Notes under the pieces: generated by a model | Databases searched by the model: none | Told to the model about the DNA's origin: nothing | What the model saw: only the letters and a program-made list of their open reading frames with translations | Shown: piece by piece, positions 8,791 through 16,142 of the stretch | Numbering within the stretch: position 1 is the stretch's first letter | Layout: each line of letters opens with the position of its first letter | DNA from: Moorella glycerini | GTDB lineage: Bacteria > Bacillota > DSM-521 > Neomoorellales > Neomoorellaceae | Direction of reading: 5' to 3' | NCBI RefSeq assembly: GCF_009735625.1 | Contig: NZ_CP046244.1 | Coordinates: 2,046,001-2,110,000 of the forward strand | DNA: 64,000 nt | Position numbers and translations under genes: made by a program

Positions 8791-8868
8791 GGTAAATATA
8801 ATGAACAGGTTGTAAGGATTGGGCAATAAGAAGAAATTATCAGGCACTCAGAATAACATATAGTGGTA
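8791..8868 (+). repeat. MarR 3'-end repeat, copy 1
   Basis: About 78 bp that match the last codons and downstream region of the MarR-like gene ending at 19418, with roughly 85% identity by eye (GGTAAATATAAT, then AGAAGAAATTAT, AGGCACTCAGAATAACATATA). Other copies are at 10033-10112 (diverged) and 19393-19470. This is the remnant of a further regulator copy. Its TATAAT (8797-8802), with TTGATA at 8776-8781, could by chance serve as a promoter for the next genes, although the spacer is only 15 bp. Confidence 0.7.
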
Positions 8869-8898
8869 TTAGCATTTGAGGAGGCGTGCTCAAAGAAG

Positions 8899-9207
8899 AT
8901 GTCTACCCTGGAAAGATTGAAGCGTTTAGAGGGACTGGTTCAGGTCTTCGGTAGCGATAGATTACTCGATACAACCATTAATAAACTTATGAAGACCAAG
9001 AAACAGGAATTAGTCAAAAGGCTAAGTAGTATCCAGTATGAACTAAAGAGATTAGAACAGACTTACCAAATAAATTCTAATGAATTTAAGGATAAATATC
9101 ACGCAGGCCTTCTAGGTGATGATGTTGATTATATAAAATGGGCCAGTCTTATCGATATGGAGCAGCGTATAAGAAAGCAAATGAGGTATCTTGACGATGA
9201 CTCCTGA
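8899..9207 (+). CDS. Putative antitoxin of a TumE-type pair
   Basis: A helical, Lys/Glu-rich protein of about 102 aa (MSTLERLKRLEGLVQVFGSD...) with a predicted coiled coil at about 35-60. An upstream GTG (8863) is in frame, but GAGGAGG at 8878-8884 favours ATG 8899. The next ORF overlaps its end and resembles the DUF6516/TumE toxin family, so this is likely the antitoxin partner; that rests on context rather than on a recognised motif. AT-rich composition sets the pair apart from neighbouring rml-like DNA. Confidence 0.5.
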   Translation: MSTLERLKRLEGLVQVFGSDRLLDTTINKLMKTKKQELVKRLSSIQYELKRLEQTYQINSNEFKDKYHAGLLGDDVDYIKWASLIDMEQRIRKQMRYLDDDS

Positions 9208-9586
9208 ACAATATTTTTTGCAATTACGTTTAATAATAGTTACGCTGGATATTATCCAGGAATTTCAAGTTCGTGATGAATTTATTAGTGAAGATTTTGG
9301 TTACATGCGTCTACGTCTAAATCTTATAAATGGTGATATAGCGGAGATGTTTGAATATGTTGTCAGGGAGAACAATCGAATAAAAACTATTAACTATAGT
9401 TTTCATTTACAAAATGCAGAAGGCACTTTGTTAAAGCGCTGGGATAATGCCCCCCATCATCGTTCACTTAAGAATTTTCCACATCACTGCCATGATGGCA
9501 GTTCAGGAAAGATTATTTCTTCCAGGGAAATTACAGGTAGAGCATTTTTAAAGGAGCTTAAAAAGCTATACTTGTCAACCCGTTAA
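9197..9586 (+). CDS. DUF6516/TumE-like toxin
   Basis: About 129 aa. The block 'NRIKTINYSFHLQNAEGTLL' followed by 'KRWDNAPHHRSLKNFPHHCHDG' matches the signature of DUF6516 proteins (YSYHWQ...RWDNAPHHP...FPHHLH), annotated as toxins of the TumE type. ATG 9197 lies inside the 3' end of the upstream gene, as is usual for coupled toxin-antitoxin pairs; GAGG stands about 10 nt upstream. The C-terminal 'ITGRAFLKELKKLYLSTR' segment recurs as a DNA remnant near 18.65 kb, so another copy once stood there. Confidence 0.65.
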   Translation: MTPEQYFLQLRLIIVTLDIIQEFQVRDEFISEDFGYMRLRLNLINGDIAEMFEYVVRENNRIKTINYSFHLQNAEGTLLKRWDNAPHHRSLKNFPHHCHDGSSGKIISSREITGRAFLKELKKLYLSTR

Positions 9587-9750
9587 TCAAAGGGGGCAAG
9601 CCGGTAATAAAGGGCACGCGCGTACCGGTTGAACTTATCGTAGGCAAAATAGCCGGCGGCCTTACTTATGAAGAAATTATGGCAGAATACGACCTCAAAA
9701 AAGAAGACATTCTGGCGGCACTGCGCTACGCAGCCATTATACAAAATTAA
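9562..9750 (+). pseudogene. DUF433 antitoxin remnant lacking its start
   Basis: The reading frame gives LVNPLIKGGKPVIKGTRVPV, then ELIVGKIAGGLTYEEIMAEY and DILAALRYAAIIQN. This matches the core of DUF433 (VapB45-like) antitoxins: NP...GKPVI.GTR.PVE..L..L..G.....I...Y. A stop at 9559 and the absence of any ATG/GTG/TTG before the core mean that the N-terminus is lost. It overlaps the end of the TumE-like gene by 25 nt, so a deletion probably joined two unrelated TA modules. Confidence 0.7.
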
Positions 9751-9781
9751 CCTTGTAATCCACTGACGTTCCTAACATATG

Positions 9782-9845
9782 CTGGTATTATTGTTCATAA
9801 AGTAAGCATAAGATATGTCGAAATAAATATAATGGAGCAGCCGGT
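9782..9845 (+). repeat. Conserved upstream region of the MarR-like genes, copy 1
   Basis: The sequence TGTTCATA..GTAAGCATAAG, then GTCGAAATAA, ending GGAGCAGCCGG before the ATG, is repeated before the intact regulator at 18838-18905. Conservation over about 65 bp suggests either recent duplication or a shared promoter/operator. GGAGCAG serves as the ribosome site. Confidence 0.65.
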
Positions 9846-10058
9846 ATGGATAGCCATTACGCAGTCCTGGACTGCCTGCAAAGAAACGACAAGCTCACCC
9901 AGCGCGACATCGCCCGTTACACCGGCCTTTCCGCTTCCTGCGCTGCAGACCTGGCCGGTATAGACGGCCGCAGCATCCTGGTAATCACCTGGCAGGCCGG
10001 GGAAGAATACCAGCCGCCGCCGGGGATAGAAGTGGTGAATATAATCCCCCGATTGTAG
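9846..10058 (+). pseudogene. Internally deleted MarR-like regulator (70 aa, in frame)
   Basis: The first 30 residues and last 40 residues match the 170-aa regulator at 18906, but the middle 300 nt are missing. The junction is at ACCGGCCTTTCCG/CTTCCTGCGCTGC, with CCG microhomology in the intact copy. The deletion is exactly in frame, leaving the first helices of the winged-helix domain fused to the C-terminal tail (VITWQAGEEYQPP...VNII.RL). The recognition helix is lost, so it cannot bind DNA like its parent. It could be a decayed copy or a dominant-negative form. Confidence 0.75.
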
Positions 10059-10112
10059 GGATTAGGGAGTAGGAAAAAAATAATAGACACTCATAGTTAC
10101 ATAAAATGGTAT
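10033..10112 (+). repeat. MarR 3'-end repeat, copy 2 (diverged)
   Basis: Same arrangement as at 8791 and 19393 (GGTGAATATAATC...GATTGTAGGGATT, then AATAGACACTCATAGTTACATAAAATGG), with more substitutions. Confidence 0.5.
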
Positions 10113-10197
10113 TAATTACTGGCGGTAGTAGAACTATTTAAGCAGAGGGCTTTTTAGTATGCTCTTTTAGATTCTTTGTTGAGGGGAGGGTTAGCGG

Positions 10198-10548
10198 GTG
10201 GAAGAACAAAAAGACGCCAACCTGGCAATGTATGCGGACGAGCACGCCATGCGATTAGAGTTTGCCGATATTATAAGAGTTGACGCTAACGCGGAAAGAG
10301 TTATTCTGACCTTTATTCAACGATATCCAGAAGCCGAGGCAGCAAACCGAACAGAAACTAAGCCCCCTATTCCTGGCGTCCAGTATATGCCGAATGGGCG
10401 TATCGTTAGCCGCGTGGTTGTGTCTTGGCCACATCTGATACGTATACGGGATATGCTTAATAAACTTATCTCCGAACGGGCCTCTGATGTAATAGCTGCC
10501 ACCCAAACTATAATAGGGGGGAAAAAAGCTATTGATTCAGAAAAATAA
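10198..10548 (+). CDS. Hypothetical protein, possibly DUF3467-like
   Basis: A 116-aa protein starting at GTG 10198 after GAGGGGAGGG. The pattern 'YADEHAMRLEFADIIRVD', a beta-strand pair ('AERVILTFIQRYP') and 'GRIVSRVVVSWPHLIRIRDM' recalls DUF3467 proteins (YANVV.V..S..DF.L.F...PARIVMSP.HAK.L), though the match is only by pattern. Its end overlaps the next ORF by 17 nt, so the two form a coupled module. Its function is unknown. Confidence 0.5.
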   Translation: MEEQKDANLAMYADEHAMRLEFADIIRVDANAERVILTFIQRYPEAEAANRTETKPPIPGVQYMPNGRIVSRVVVSWPHLIRIRDMLNKLISERASDVIAATQTIIGGKKAIDSEK

Positions 10549-11071
10549 CATAATCCAATTCCCCGGCGGAGATCAGACTACTTTTGAACAAACGCCCCGT
10601 GACATTACCGTCAGTGATGCTGGACTGCCCATTGGGAATATCATAAAAGAGGCATTCCTCGATAAGATTGTATTCGTACCAAGAGTTTCTGAGACACAGG
10701 AGAATCTAAGAAACGAACTAATGCAAAGAATTGTCCAAACGGCGCAGTCAATTAATGAAACAGCCGTTACCCGGGAAGGGGAGACGCAGGTGGACTGGCA
10801 GGAGAAATATCTCGATAAGCTGGACCGTGATATCGGCGAAATCAAGCAATCGCTGCAGGCTACCGAGGAGCGTATTGCCGCTATGGTGAGCCAGACCCTT
10901 GGTGAAATACGCGACCGCGATAATCAGCGGCACGCAGAGGTTCAGACCATCAGGGCCGACATGCAGGCTATACGTTCGGATAACGAGGAGACCCGCCGCT
11001 GGATAATAGGGATGGCTATAGCTACGATCCTGGGTATAGCTGCAATGGTTGTTACTGTTCTGCTAAAGTGA
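10532..11071 (+). CDS. Coiled-coil protein with C-terminal membrane anchor
   Basis: A 179-aa protein from a TTG at 10532. It has a polar N-terminus (IIQFPGGDQTTFEQ), a long coiled coil at about residues 85-150 rich in E/Q/R heptads, and a single hydrophobic helix 'WIIGMAIATILGIAAMVVTV' at the extreme C-terminus. The coiled coil plus tail-anchor layout is seen in phage-type and conflict-system proteins, but no family was recognised. It is translationally coupled to the upstream 116-aa gene, and both sit between a MarR copy and an rmlA copy. Confidence 0.55.
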   Translation: MIQKNNIIQFPGGDQTTFEQTPRDITVSDAGLPIGNIIKEAFLDKIVFVPRVSETQENLRNELMQRIVQTAQSINETAVTREGETQVDWQEKYLDKLDRDIGEIKQSLQATEERIAAMVSQTLGEIRDRDNQRHAEVQTIRADMQAIRSDNEETRRWIIGMAIATILGIAAMVVTVLLK

Positions 11072-11157
11072 AGGTCGGGTTTATGCAAGGCGTTCAAGAA
11101 ACCGTTTTAATGACACGCAATACTGGATAATAAAGGCGATATCGGGAGACTAAACCA

Positions 11158-12054
11158 TGAAAGGCCTCATCCTCTCCGGGGGCAAGGGCACCCGCCTGCG
11201 CCCACTTACATATACCACTACCAAGCAGCTCATTCCCGTGGCAACCGGCCCATTTTGTTTTTCGTCATCGAGCAGGTCGTCCAGGCCGGGATAAGGGATA
11301 TCGGCATCATTATCTCCCTGGAGACAGGGGAGAGCGTGCGCCAGGCGGTGGGCGACGGCAGCCGCTTCGGCGCGCAGGTAACGTACATACTCCAGGAAAA
11401 GCCGCTGGGGCTGGCCCACGCGGTACTTACGGCCCGCGATTTTCTTATGGACGACCCTTCCTCATGTTCTTGGGGGACAACCTCATCCAGGACGGCGTTA
11501 CCAGCCTGGTAGAGGCCTTCCAGAAAGAAACCGCCGACGCCGCCATCCTGCTGAAGGAAGTTCCCGATCCCAGGGCCTTCGGCGTCGCCGTCCTGGACGG
11601 GGAAGGCCGGGTGACCCGCCTCATTGAAAAGCCCAAAGACCCGCCCAGCAACCTGGCCCTGGTAGGCATTTACCTCTTCACCCCGGCCATCCACCGCGCC
11701 ATAGCCAGCATCCGCCCCTCCTGGCGGGGCGAACTGGAGATCACCGATGCCATCCAGGAGCTCCTCCAGTCCGGCGGCCGGGTTCTGGCCCGGCGGGTAG
11801 AAGGCTGGTGGCTGGATACCGGTAAGAAAGACGACATCCTGGAAGCCAACCGGGCCGTCCTGGACGCCTACGACCGCACCTCCATCGAAGGAGAAGTCGA
11901 CGCCGGGAGCCATATCGCCGGCAGAGTCGCCATCGGCCCCGGCAGCAAGGTAAAGAACACCACCATCCGCGGGCCAGCTGTCATCGGCAAAGGCGTGACC
12001 CTGGAAGACTGCTTCATCGGCCCCTTCACGGCCATAAGTAATGTATTATCATAA
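11158..12054 (+). pseudogene. rmlA: rmlA pseudogene: two frameshifts and a truncated 3' end
   Basis: Nearly identical to the intact rmlA at 20185. One C is missing near 11240 (GTGGCAACCGG against GTGGCCAACCGG). A second single-base loss near 11457 (GACGACCCTTCC against GACGAGCCCTTCC) shifts the frame again. The third open segment runs to the GPFTAI residues and then breaks into unrelated AT-rich DNA at about 12041, removing the last third of the beta-helix domain. No functional nucleotidyltransferase is expected. The break defines the left border of the AT-rich 12.0-18.5 kb island. Confidence 0.9.
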
Positions 12055-12082
12055 TATATCCATAATAAGGCGTGAGGAATAG

Positions 12083-13009
12083 TTGAATAAATCTAGCTAT
12101 TATTTTTTTCGCTATTTCGTACATCCAATGCAGCAGCTAAAATTAAATTTTGGTAGTTCGAATGGAGAAGGGGTTACCGATGTCAAATCTTTACTTTCTC
12201 AACAATTTTTCAGTAAGTTGGAGAAAGATGGTAAGATTGAGTATATGGTCAGAGAAACAAATTTCTTGCTTTACTTAACCCGTGTACTCGATACAGGTAC
12301 TTTTCTTTGTAAGTTTGCTAGAGGGCTTAACCTTAAAAGGCATACGCCAGGGGAAAAGGATATCGAGAGTATTATTGAAACCAACTATCCATACATTTAC
12401 ATAGTGATTGATAAACACCATCAAATAATAATGTTACAGAAAAAGACTACCGTCTTCCGGAATATTGATCAAGCAAAAAACTCGTTTCATAGTTTTCTCG
12501 TCGGAGTTATAGGTGCTGCGCCTTTTGAGATTTCTATAAACGATATTACCTCCATCCAACAATTTTGGAAGTGTATTAAGGAGGCGGAAGCGGTATTCTA
12601 TGTAAGGTTTCACCTTAAGACGCCCAATCTTTGGGGTTTCTCTGAAGAAGCAAGCAATCTCTTAAGAAAAGTTAAGGAGAGTATAAATAACACATCTCTA
12701 GAGCTCAAATTTGAAAATGAGAATGGGCAATTGCATATTGAAAAAGATTCGCTAAACATAGGAAGCCTTGCTGATTATGCCTCTGGTGGTGGTGGTTCCT
12801 GGGACGCAAAGATAAGGCGAAGTGGTGAAACCTCGCCAGTTACCGTTAGTAGTAGGGAGTATAAGAGAAGTATCCAATTATTTTCAGACTTGGAACTTGA
12901 AGAGCCTGAAAGGATTGTTCAAGCTGTTAGAGAAGCGGATAGAGCGGAGTACGACGAAGAGCCGGACAATGAGGGCCAGAGCCAGGCTATTCCTGGCGAT
13001 AGGCGGTAG
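12083..13009 (+). CDS. Hypothetical protein of the AT-rich island
   Basis: A 308-aa protein with no recognised family. It starts at TTG 12083 after GTGAGGAAT. The N-terminal two thirds look alpha/beta; a Gly-rich turn 'YASGGGGSWDAKIRR' lies near residues 232-246, and the tail is acidic (EADRAEYDEEPDNEG). Its 3' end overlaps the start of a small membrane protein, so the two are probably one unit. The pair precedes a SIR2/SMC defence system in the same island, which suggests, but does not show, a defence role. Confidence 0.6.
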   Translation: MNKSSYYFFRYFVHPMQQLKLNFGSSNGEGVTDVKSLLSQQFFSKLEKDGKIEYMVRETNFLLYLTRVLDTGTFLCKFARGLNLKRHTPGEKDIESIIETNYPYIYIVIDKHHQIIMLQKKTTVFRNIDQAKNSFHSFLVGVIGAAPFEISINDITSIQQFWKCIKEAEAVFYVRFHLKTPNLWGFSEEASNLLRKVKESINNTSLELKFENENGQLHIEKDSLNIGSLADYASGGGGSWDAKIRRSGETSPVTVSSREYKRSIQLFSDLELEEPERIVQAVREADRAEYDEEPDNEGQSQAIPGDRR

Positions 13010-13493
13010 TAGTTTGTTGGCCGTTGTTATACTACATAATGTGCCTGCTAATAGCAATTTTTTATTAACAAACACTGAATTTATATTAACATATTTTGGC
13101 ATATTGCTTGGATTGGTCATTGCTGTAGTTTCCTTAATCACGCCGGTAATTGAACGCATCTTGGAAAAGTTAAACCAAGTAACGCCGCGGATTATAAAAG
13201 GAAAGGCTAGGAATTTATACGACTTGACATCATTAATCAATGAACTAAAAGAGGATACATTATTTGTTTTTTATTTTTTTGTAATTACTCTCGGCACATC
13301 AATACTGGCGCAAGTACGCTGGTCCAAGATTAGTGAGCTGTCACTTCTATCAGTTAATGTTTACGAATTAGTACAGGTTACTATCATTATACTTAGCCTA
13401 TTCACAATTCATGACATTCTTCATGGTATGTTCAAAATCTTGGAAGTAATGACTTTCCTTGCCTCAAGATTGCATAATGAAAAAAAGAGATGA
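12969..13493 (+). CDS. Small multi-pass membrane protein
   Basis: From ATG 12969 it encodes 174 aa; the frame is open farther upstream, but that part overlaps the previous gene. Hydrophobic helices lie near residues 5-22, 32-55, 90-110 and 125-150 ('FLAIGGSSLLAVVIL', 'FILTYFGILLGLVIAVVSLI', 'FVFYFFVITLGTSILAQV', 'VQVTIIILSLFTI'). It overlaps the 3' end of the 308-aa gene by 41 nt. A soluble sensor-like protein with a membrane protein is a common layout of two-gene abortive systems, but no homolog was recognised. Confidence 0.6.
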   Translation: MRARARLFLAIGGSSLLAVVILHNVPANSNFLLTNTEFILTYFGILLGLVIAVVSLITPVIERILEKLNQVTPRIIKGKARNLYDLTSLINELKEDTLFVFYFFVITLGTSILAQVRWSKISELSLLSVNVYELVQVTIIILSLFTIHDILHGMFKILEVMTFLASRLHNEKKR

Positions 13494-13555
13494 AGGTAAA
13501 CCTTACGTTTTTTTTCTTAGCTTATTTAATTTTTGAAGTAAGGGGCGGTTTTTAG

Positions 13556-15469
13556 ATGCTTGCTACCAGCAATAGAACTAAAGAAAAATTTGAACGATTG
13601 CTGAGCAGGTTTCTAGATAACAAAGTCGTCCCCTTCCTTGGGGCTGGTGTTTCAAATGACGCCGAATGTGAGGATGGTTATAGTGATGTGGCAAAGGTCA
13701 AAACATGGAAGAATAAACTGATTGAAGCAATTTGCTCAAAAATAAAGGAGCTTGAGAATGGGAAACAGTGGTACGCCTGGTGCTGTAATTACGAAAATTG
13801 TTCTAAAGTGACCAGCAAGTCTTGCGTTAATGGTGCCGAATCTAAGAAATATAAACCACCAAAGTGTGAAACCCTTTCATTAGGACAACTATGTGAAACA
13901 TATATCTGGTTGCACGGAGATTATGGCCAGCGTGCTTTAGTACGGGAAGTTCTGGAAATCGAGAAACTGGTCAAAATGATCCCGTGCCCGGCTCACTATT
14001 ATATAGCATTTCTGGCTCGCGAAGGGCTTATTGATGAGGTTATTACTACAAATTATGATACCTGTATGGAGCGGGCTTACGCCGATACTTTTCCCGTTCC
14101 TTACGATGATAAAAACAAGAGCCCGGCTGTTGTTATAGCCAACCTTGAGGATTATAGAGAAAAAGCCACAAAGTCTTTTATAGAGAACCGGATGTCATGC
14201 TTGAAAATTTATAAAATCAATGGCTGTGCCAGGAATTTGTTGAATTTATCAGGGAAAGAGGAGAATATACTTTTAACCGAACGCCAGCTTCAGGATTGGC
14301 GTGAACGACATTGGGCGCGTGATTTTTTCCGCGACCGCCTGCGTTCACGTACAATTATATTTTCCGGTTTTGGGAGCGATGAACCCCAGGTAAGGCATAC
14401 AGCCCTCCAGGTTGTGGAAGAGTTTCAAATGATTAATCCACCGACGGAAGCCGGAGGTAACGGGAACCTATATTGGTGGGAACGCCCCAACGCGCCCTAT
14501 ATTGCTGCATATGATGATCATCTTTCTTTTAACCAGCTTCAAATTCTTTATGCTTATATTCAAGCTCATTCTAATTCCCCAACCATCGAGGAAGTTTATT
14601 TTAAAAACGCATTTACCGCTGTCGATTTATCCTTTTTTGTGGGAGAAAATAATGAACTAGATACAAAACTACGTGCGGATCTCTTCTGGGAGCGTATATT
14701 CCAGGGAATTTTCAAAAAACTATTAATACGTTATTGCAGTCGTGATTCGATAGCAGTTGCTTACCTATCCGGGATTTTCCCTGCTGCCGAAATAATTTTT
14801 CAGCAGATGTTAGAATGGTTTGTTCCCGGAGATAAACCTTTCGGCGCTTTCCCTGCAATACTAAGTCTTAAAAAAGAAAATAATAATGTTATGACACTTG
14901 CGCGTCTGGTTTGGTATGCAAAGTATAAAGGTAAACCGCCTGCAGGATGGTATGCCTCACTTAAAGACGAACCATTCCTTATCCCTTTTTTACTGCTTCT
15001 TATTTTTCTGGCTGTAGGGGAGAACGGAGGAGAGCAGGAGATTGCAGCAAAAGTATCTACGGAAAAAGAATTGTTGAGCATAACCTTTTTTAGCAATAAT
15101 CACAAGGTAAAAGCACTCATTGCCCATCCCGAAAGGGCCTTTCAGAATCAGGAATTGGTAGATTTACCAGATGACTTTAAACAAAGAAATATCGTTCAAA
15201 TAATTATATCTGAGGGCCTGCGAGAGAAACCACGGCGCCAGCGAATTAAAATTTCCAGTACAGATAATAGATGTAAAAGATGCAAGCAAATGTATATTTC
15301 TTCGGTATATCAGATACCTTTAAGGGAATTATTTCGCAATGCCTATGTTGCGTCCGCCAATATCAACAAATTGCGGAGTATTTTTTGTGAGAATTTAAAG
15401 AAAGTAGTCTTGTTGTATGATGAAGCCCGTCCACATTTGTCCCGGCGCGATCGGGTGAAACCTATCTAA
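13556..15469 (+). CDS. SIR2-domain effector, LmuA-like (Lamassu-Sir2 type)
   Basis: A 637-aa protein with an N-terminal SIR2-like NADase domain. 'VVPFLGAGVS' at residues 24-33 is the nucleotide-binding motif, and 'DEVITTNYDTCMERAY' near 160-175 is typical of SIR2_2 defence domains; 'IFSGFGSDEP' near 263 is a further conserved turn. The C-terminal half is unassigned and holds a CxxC pair ('RCKRCKQ', near 573). AGGGGCGG precedes ATG 13556. With the downstream small protein and SMC-like ATPase it forms the three-gene order LmuA-LmuC-LmuB. In such systems the effector would deplete NAD on phage sensing. The Lamassu assignment rests on architecture and order. Confidence 0.7.
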   Translation: MLATSNRTKEKFERLLSRFLDNKVVPFLGAGVSNDAECEDGYSDVAKVKTWKNKLIEAICSKIKELENGKQWYAWCCNYENCSKVTSKSCVNGAESKKYKPPKCETLSLGQLCETYIWLHGDYGQRALVREVLEIEKLVKMIPCPAHYYIAFLAREGLIDEVITTNYDTCMERAYADTFPVPYDDKNKSPAVVIANLEDYREKATKSFIENRMSCLKIYKINGCARNLLNLSGKEENILLTERQLQDWRERHWARDFFRDRLRSRTIIFSGFGSDEPQVRHTALQVVEEFQMINPPTEAGGNGNLYWWERPNAPYIAAYDDHLSFNQLQILYAYIQAHSNSPTIEEVYFKNAFTAVDLSFFVGENNELDTKLRADLFWERIFQGIFKKLLIRYCSRDSIAVAYLSGIFPAAEIIFQQMLEWFVPGDKPFGAFPAILSLKKENNNVMTLARLVWYAKYKGKPPAGWYASLKDEPFLIPFLLLLIFLAVGENGGEQEIAAKVSTEKELLSITFFSNNHKVKALIAHPERAFQNQELVDLPDDFKQRNIVQIIISEGLREKPRRQRIKISSTDNRCKRCKQMYISSVYQIPLRELFRNAYVASANINKLRSIFCENLKKVVLLYDEARPHLSRRDRVKPI

Positions 15470-15486
15470 AATAGGGGGTTTAATTA

Positions 15487-16137
15487 GTGCAAAACAAACT
15501 TGGAAATTGGCTTGTTCCCCTGGATGAAGAAGGTAAAAAGGCTTTGCTCAGGGAAGCCGCTACCGAACGCGATTTAATAAATTTTCATGACTTCCCTGGC
15601 CTTAAAGATATTTATGCTACTGATGTAGCTATCGCCGTACACCTGTATTGGGATACAGCAAGTTCCCTCGAAGCGGATGCATTAAAGTTGATAATTGGTC
15701 GCTTGTTGCGGTTGATAGGAGCCTATGCCGAGAAATTTGGGTTTGCTCTGCCAGTAATAGGTATTGTTGAAACTGCCAGTGAAAGAATAGATATCATTAA
15801 TCGCTGGGCCGCCGATCAAGATTGGCACCGGGGCGATTTTTCCCTTCTCCCCGTTTCTATTGAAGGTCCCGAAACCGCAGAAGGTATGATTTTCCGGTTT
15901 CTATCCAGTGCTGCGATGGTATGGGCGGATATCAAAAGGCTTCGCCCATTAACCCTGGAAGAGTACCTTGCCAGACTAGAAGAAGAACGACGGAACAGAT
16001 CTTTTACCTCAGAGCATGGGAGCTTGCTGGATGCTATTATTATGGCCTGGAAAGGAAAAAAGCCGACGGGAGCCGCAATTATTCAATGGCTTGAAAACCG
16101 CTTGCAAGACGTCAGCGAGCAAATGAAGGGGAGTTGA
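15487..16137 (+). CDS. Middle component, LmuC-like
   Basis: A 216-aa protein without a recognised domain, starting at GTG 15487 after GGGGG. It is mixed alpha/beta with a segment 'WGTASS-like' (WDTASSLEADALKLIIGRLL). It lies 17 nt after the SIR2 gene and overlaps the ATPase ORF region by a few bases. Size and position fit the small third component (LmuC) of three-gene Lamassu systems, which bridges effector and ATPase. The call is from context, not from sequence motifs. Confidence 0.55.
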   Translation: MQNKLGNWLVPLDEEGKKALLREAATERDLINFHDFPGLKDIYATDVAIAVHLYWDTASSLEADALKLIIGRLLRLIGAYAEKFGFALPVIGIVETASERIDIINRWAADQDWHRGDFSLLPVSIEGPETAEGMIFRFLSSAAMVWADIKRLRPLTLEEYLARLEEERRNRSFTSEHGSLLDAIIMAWKGKKPTGAAIIQWLENRLQDVSEQMKGS

Positions 16138-16142
16138 AAACG

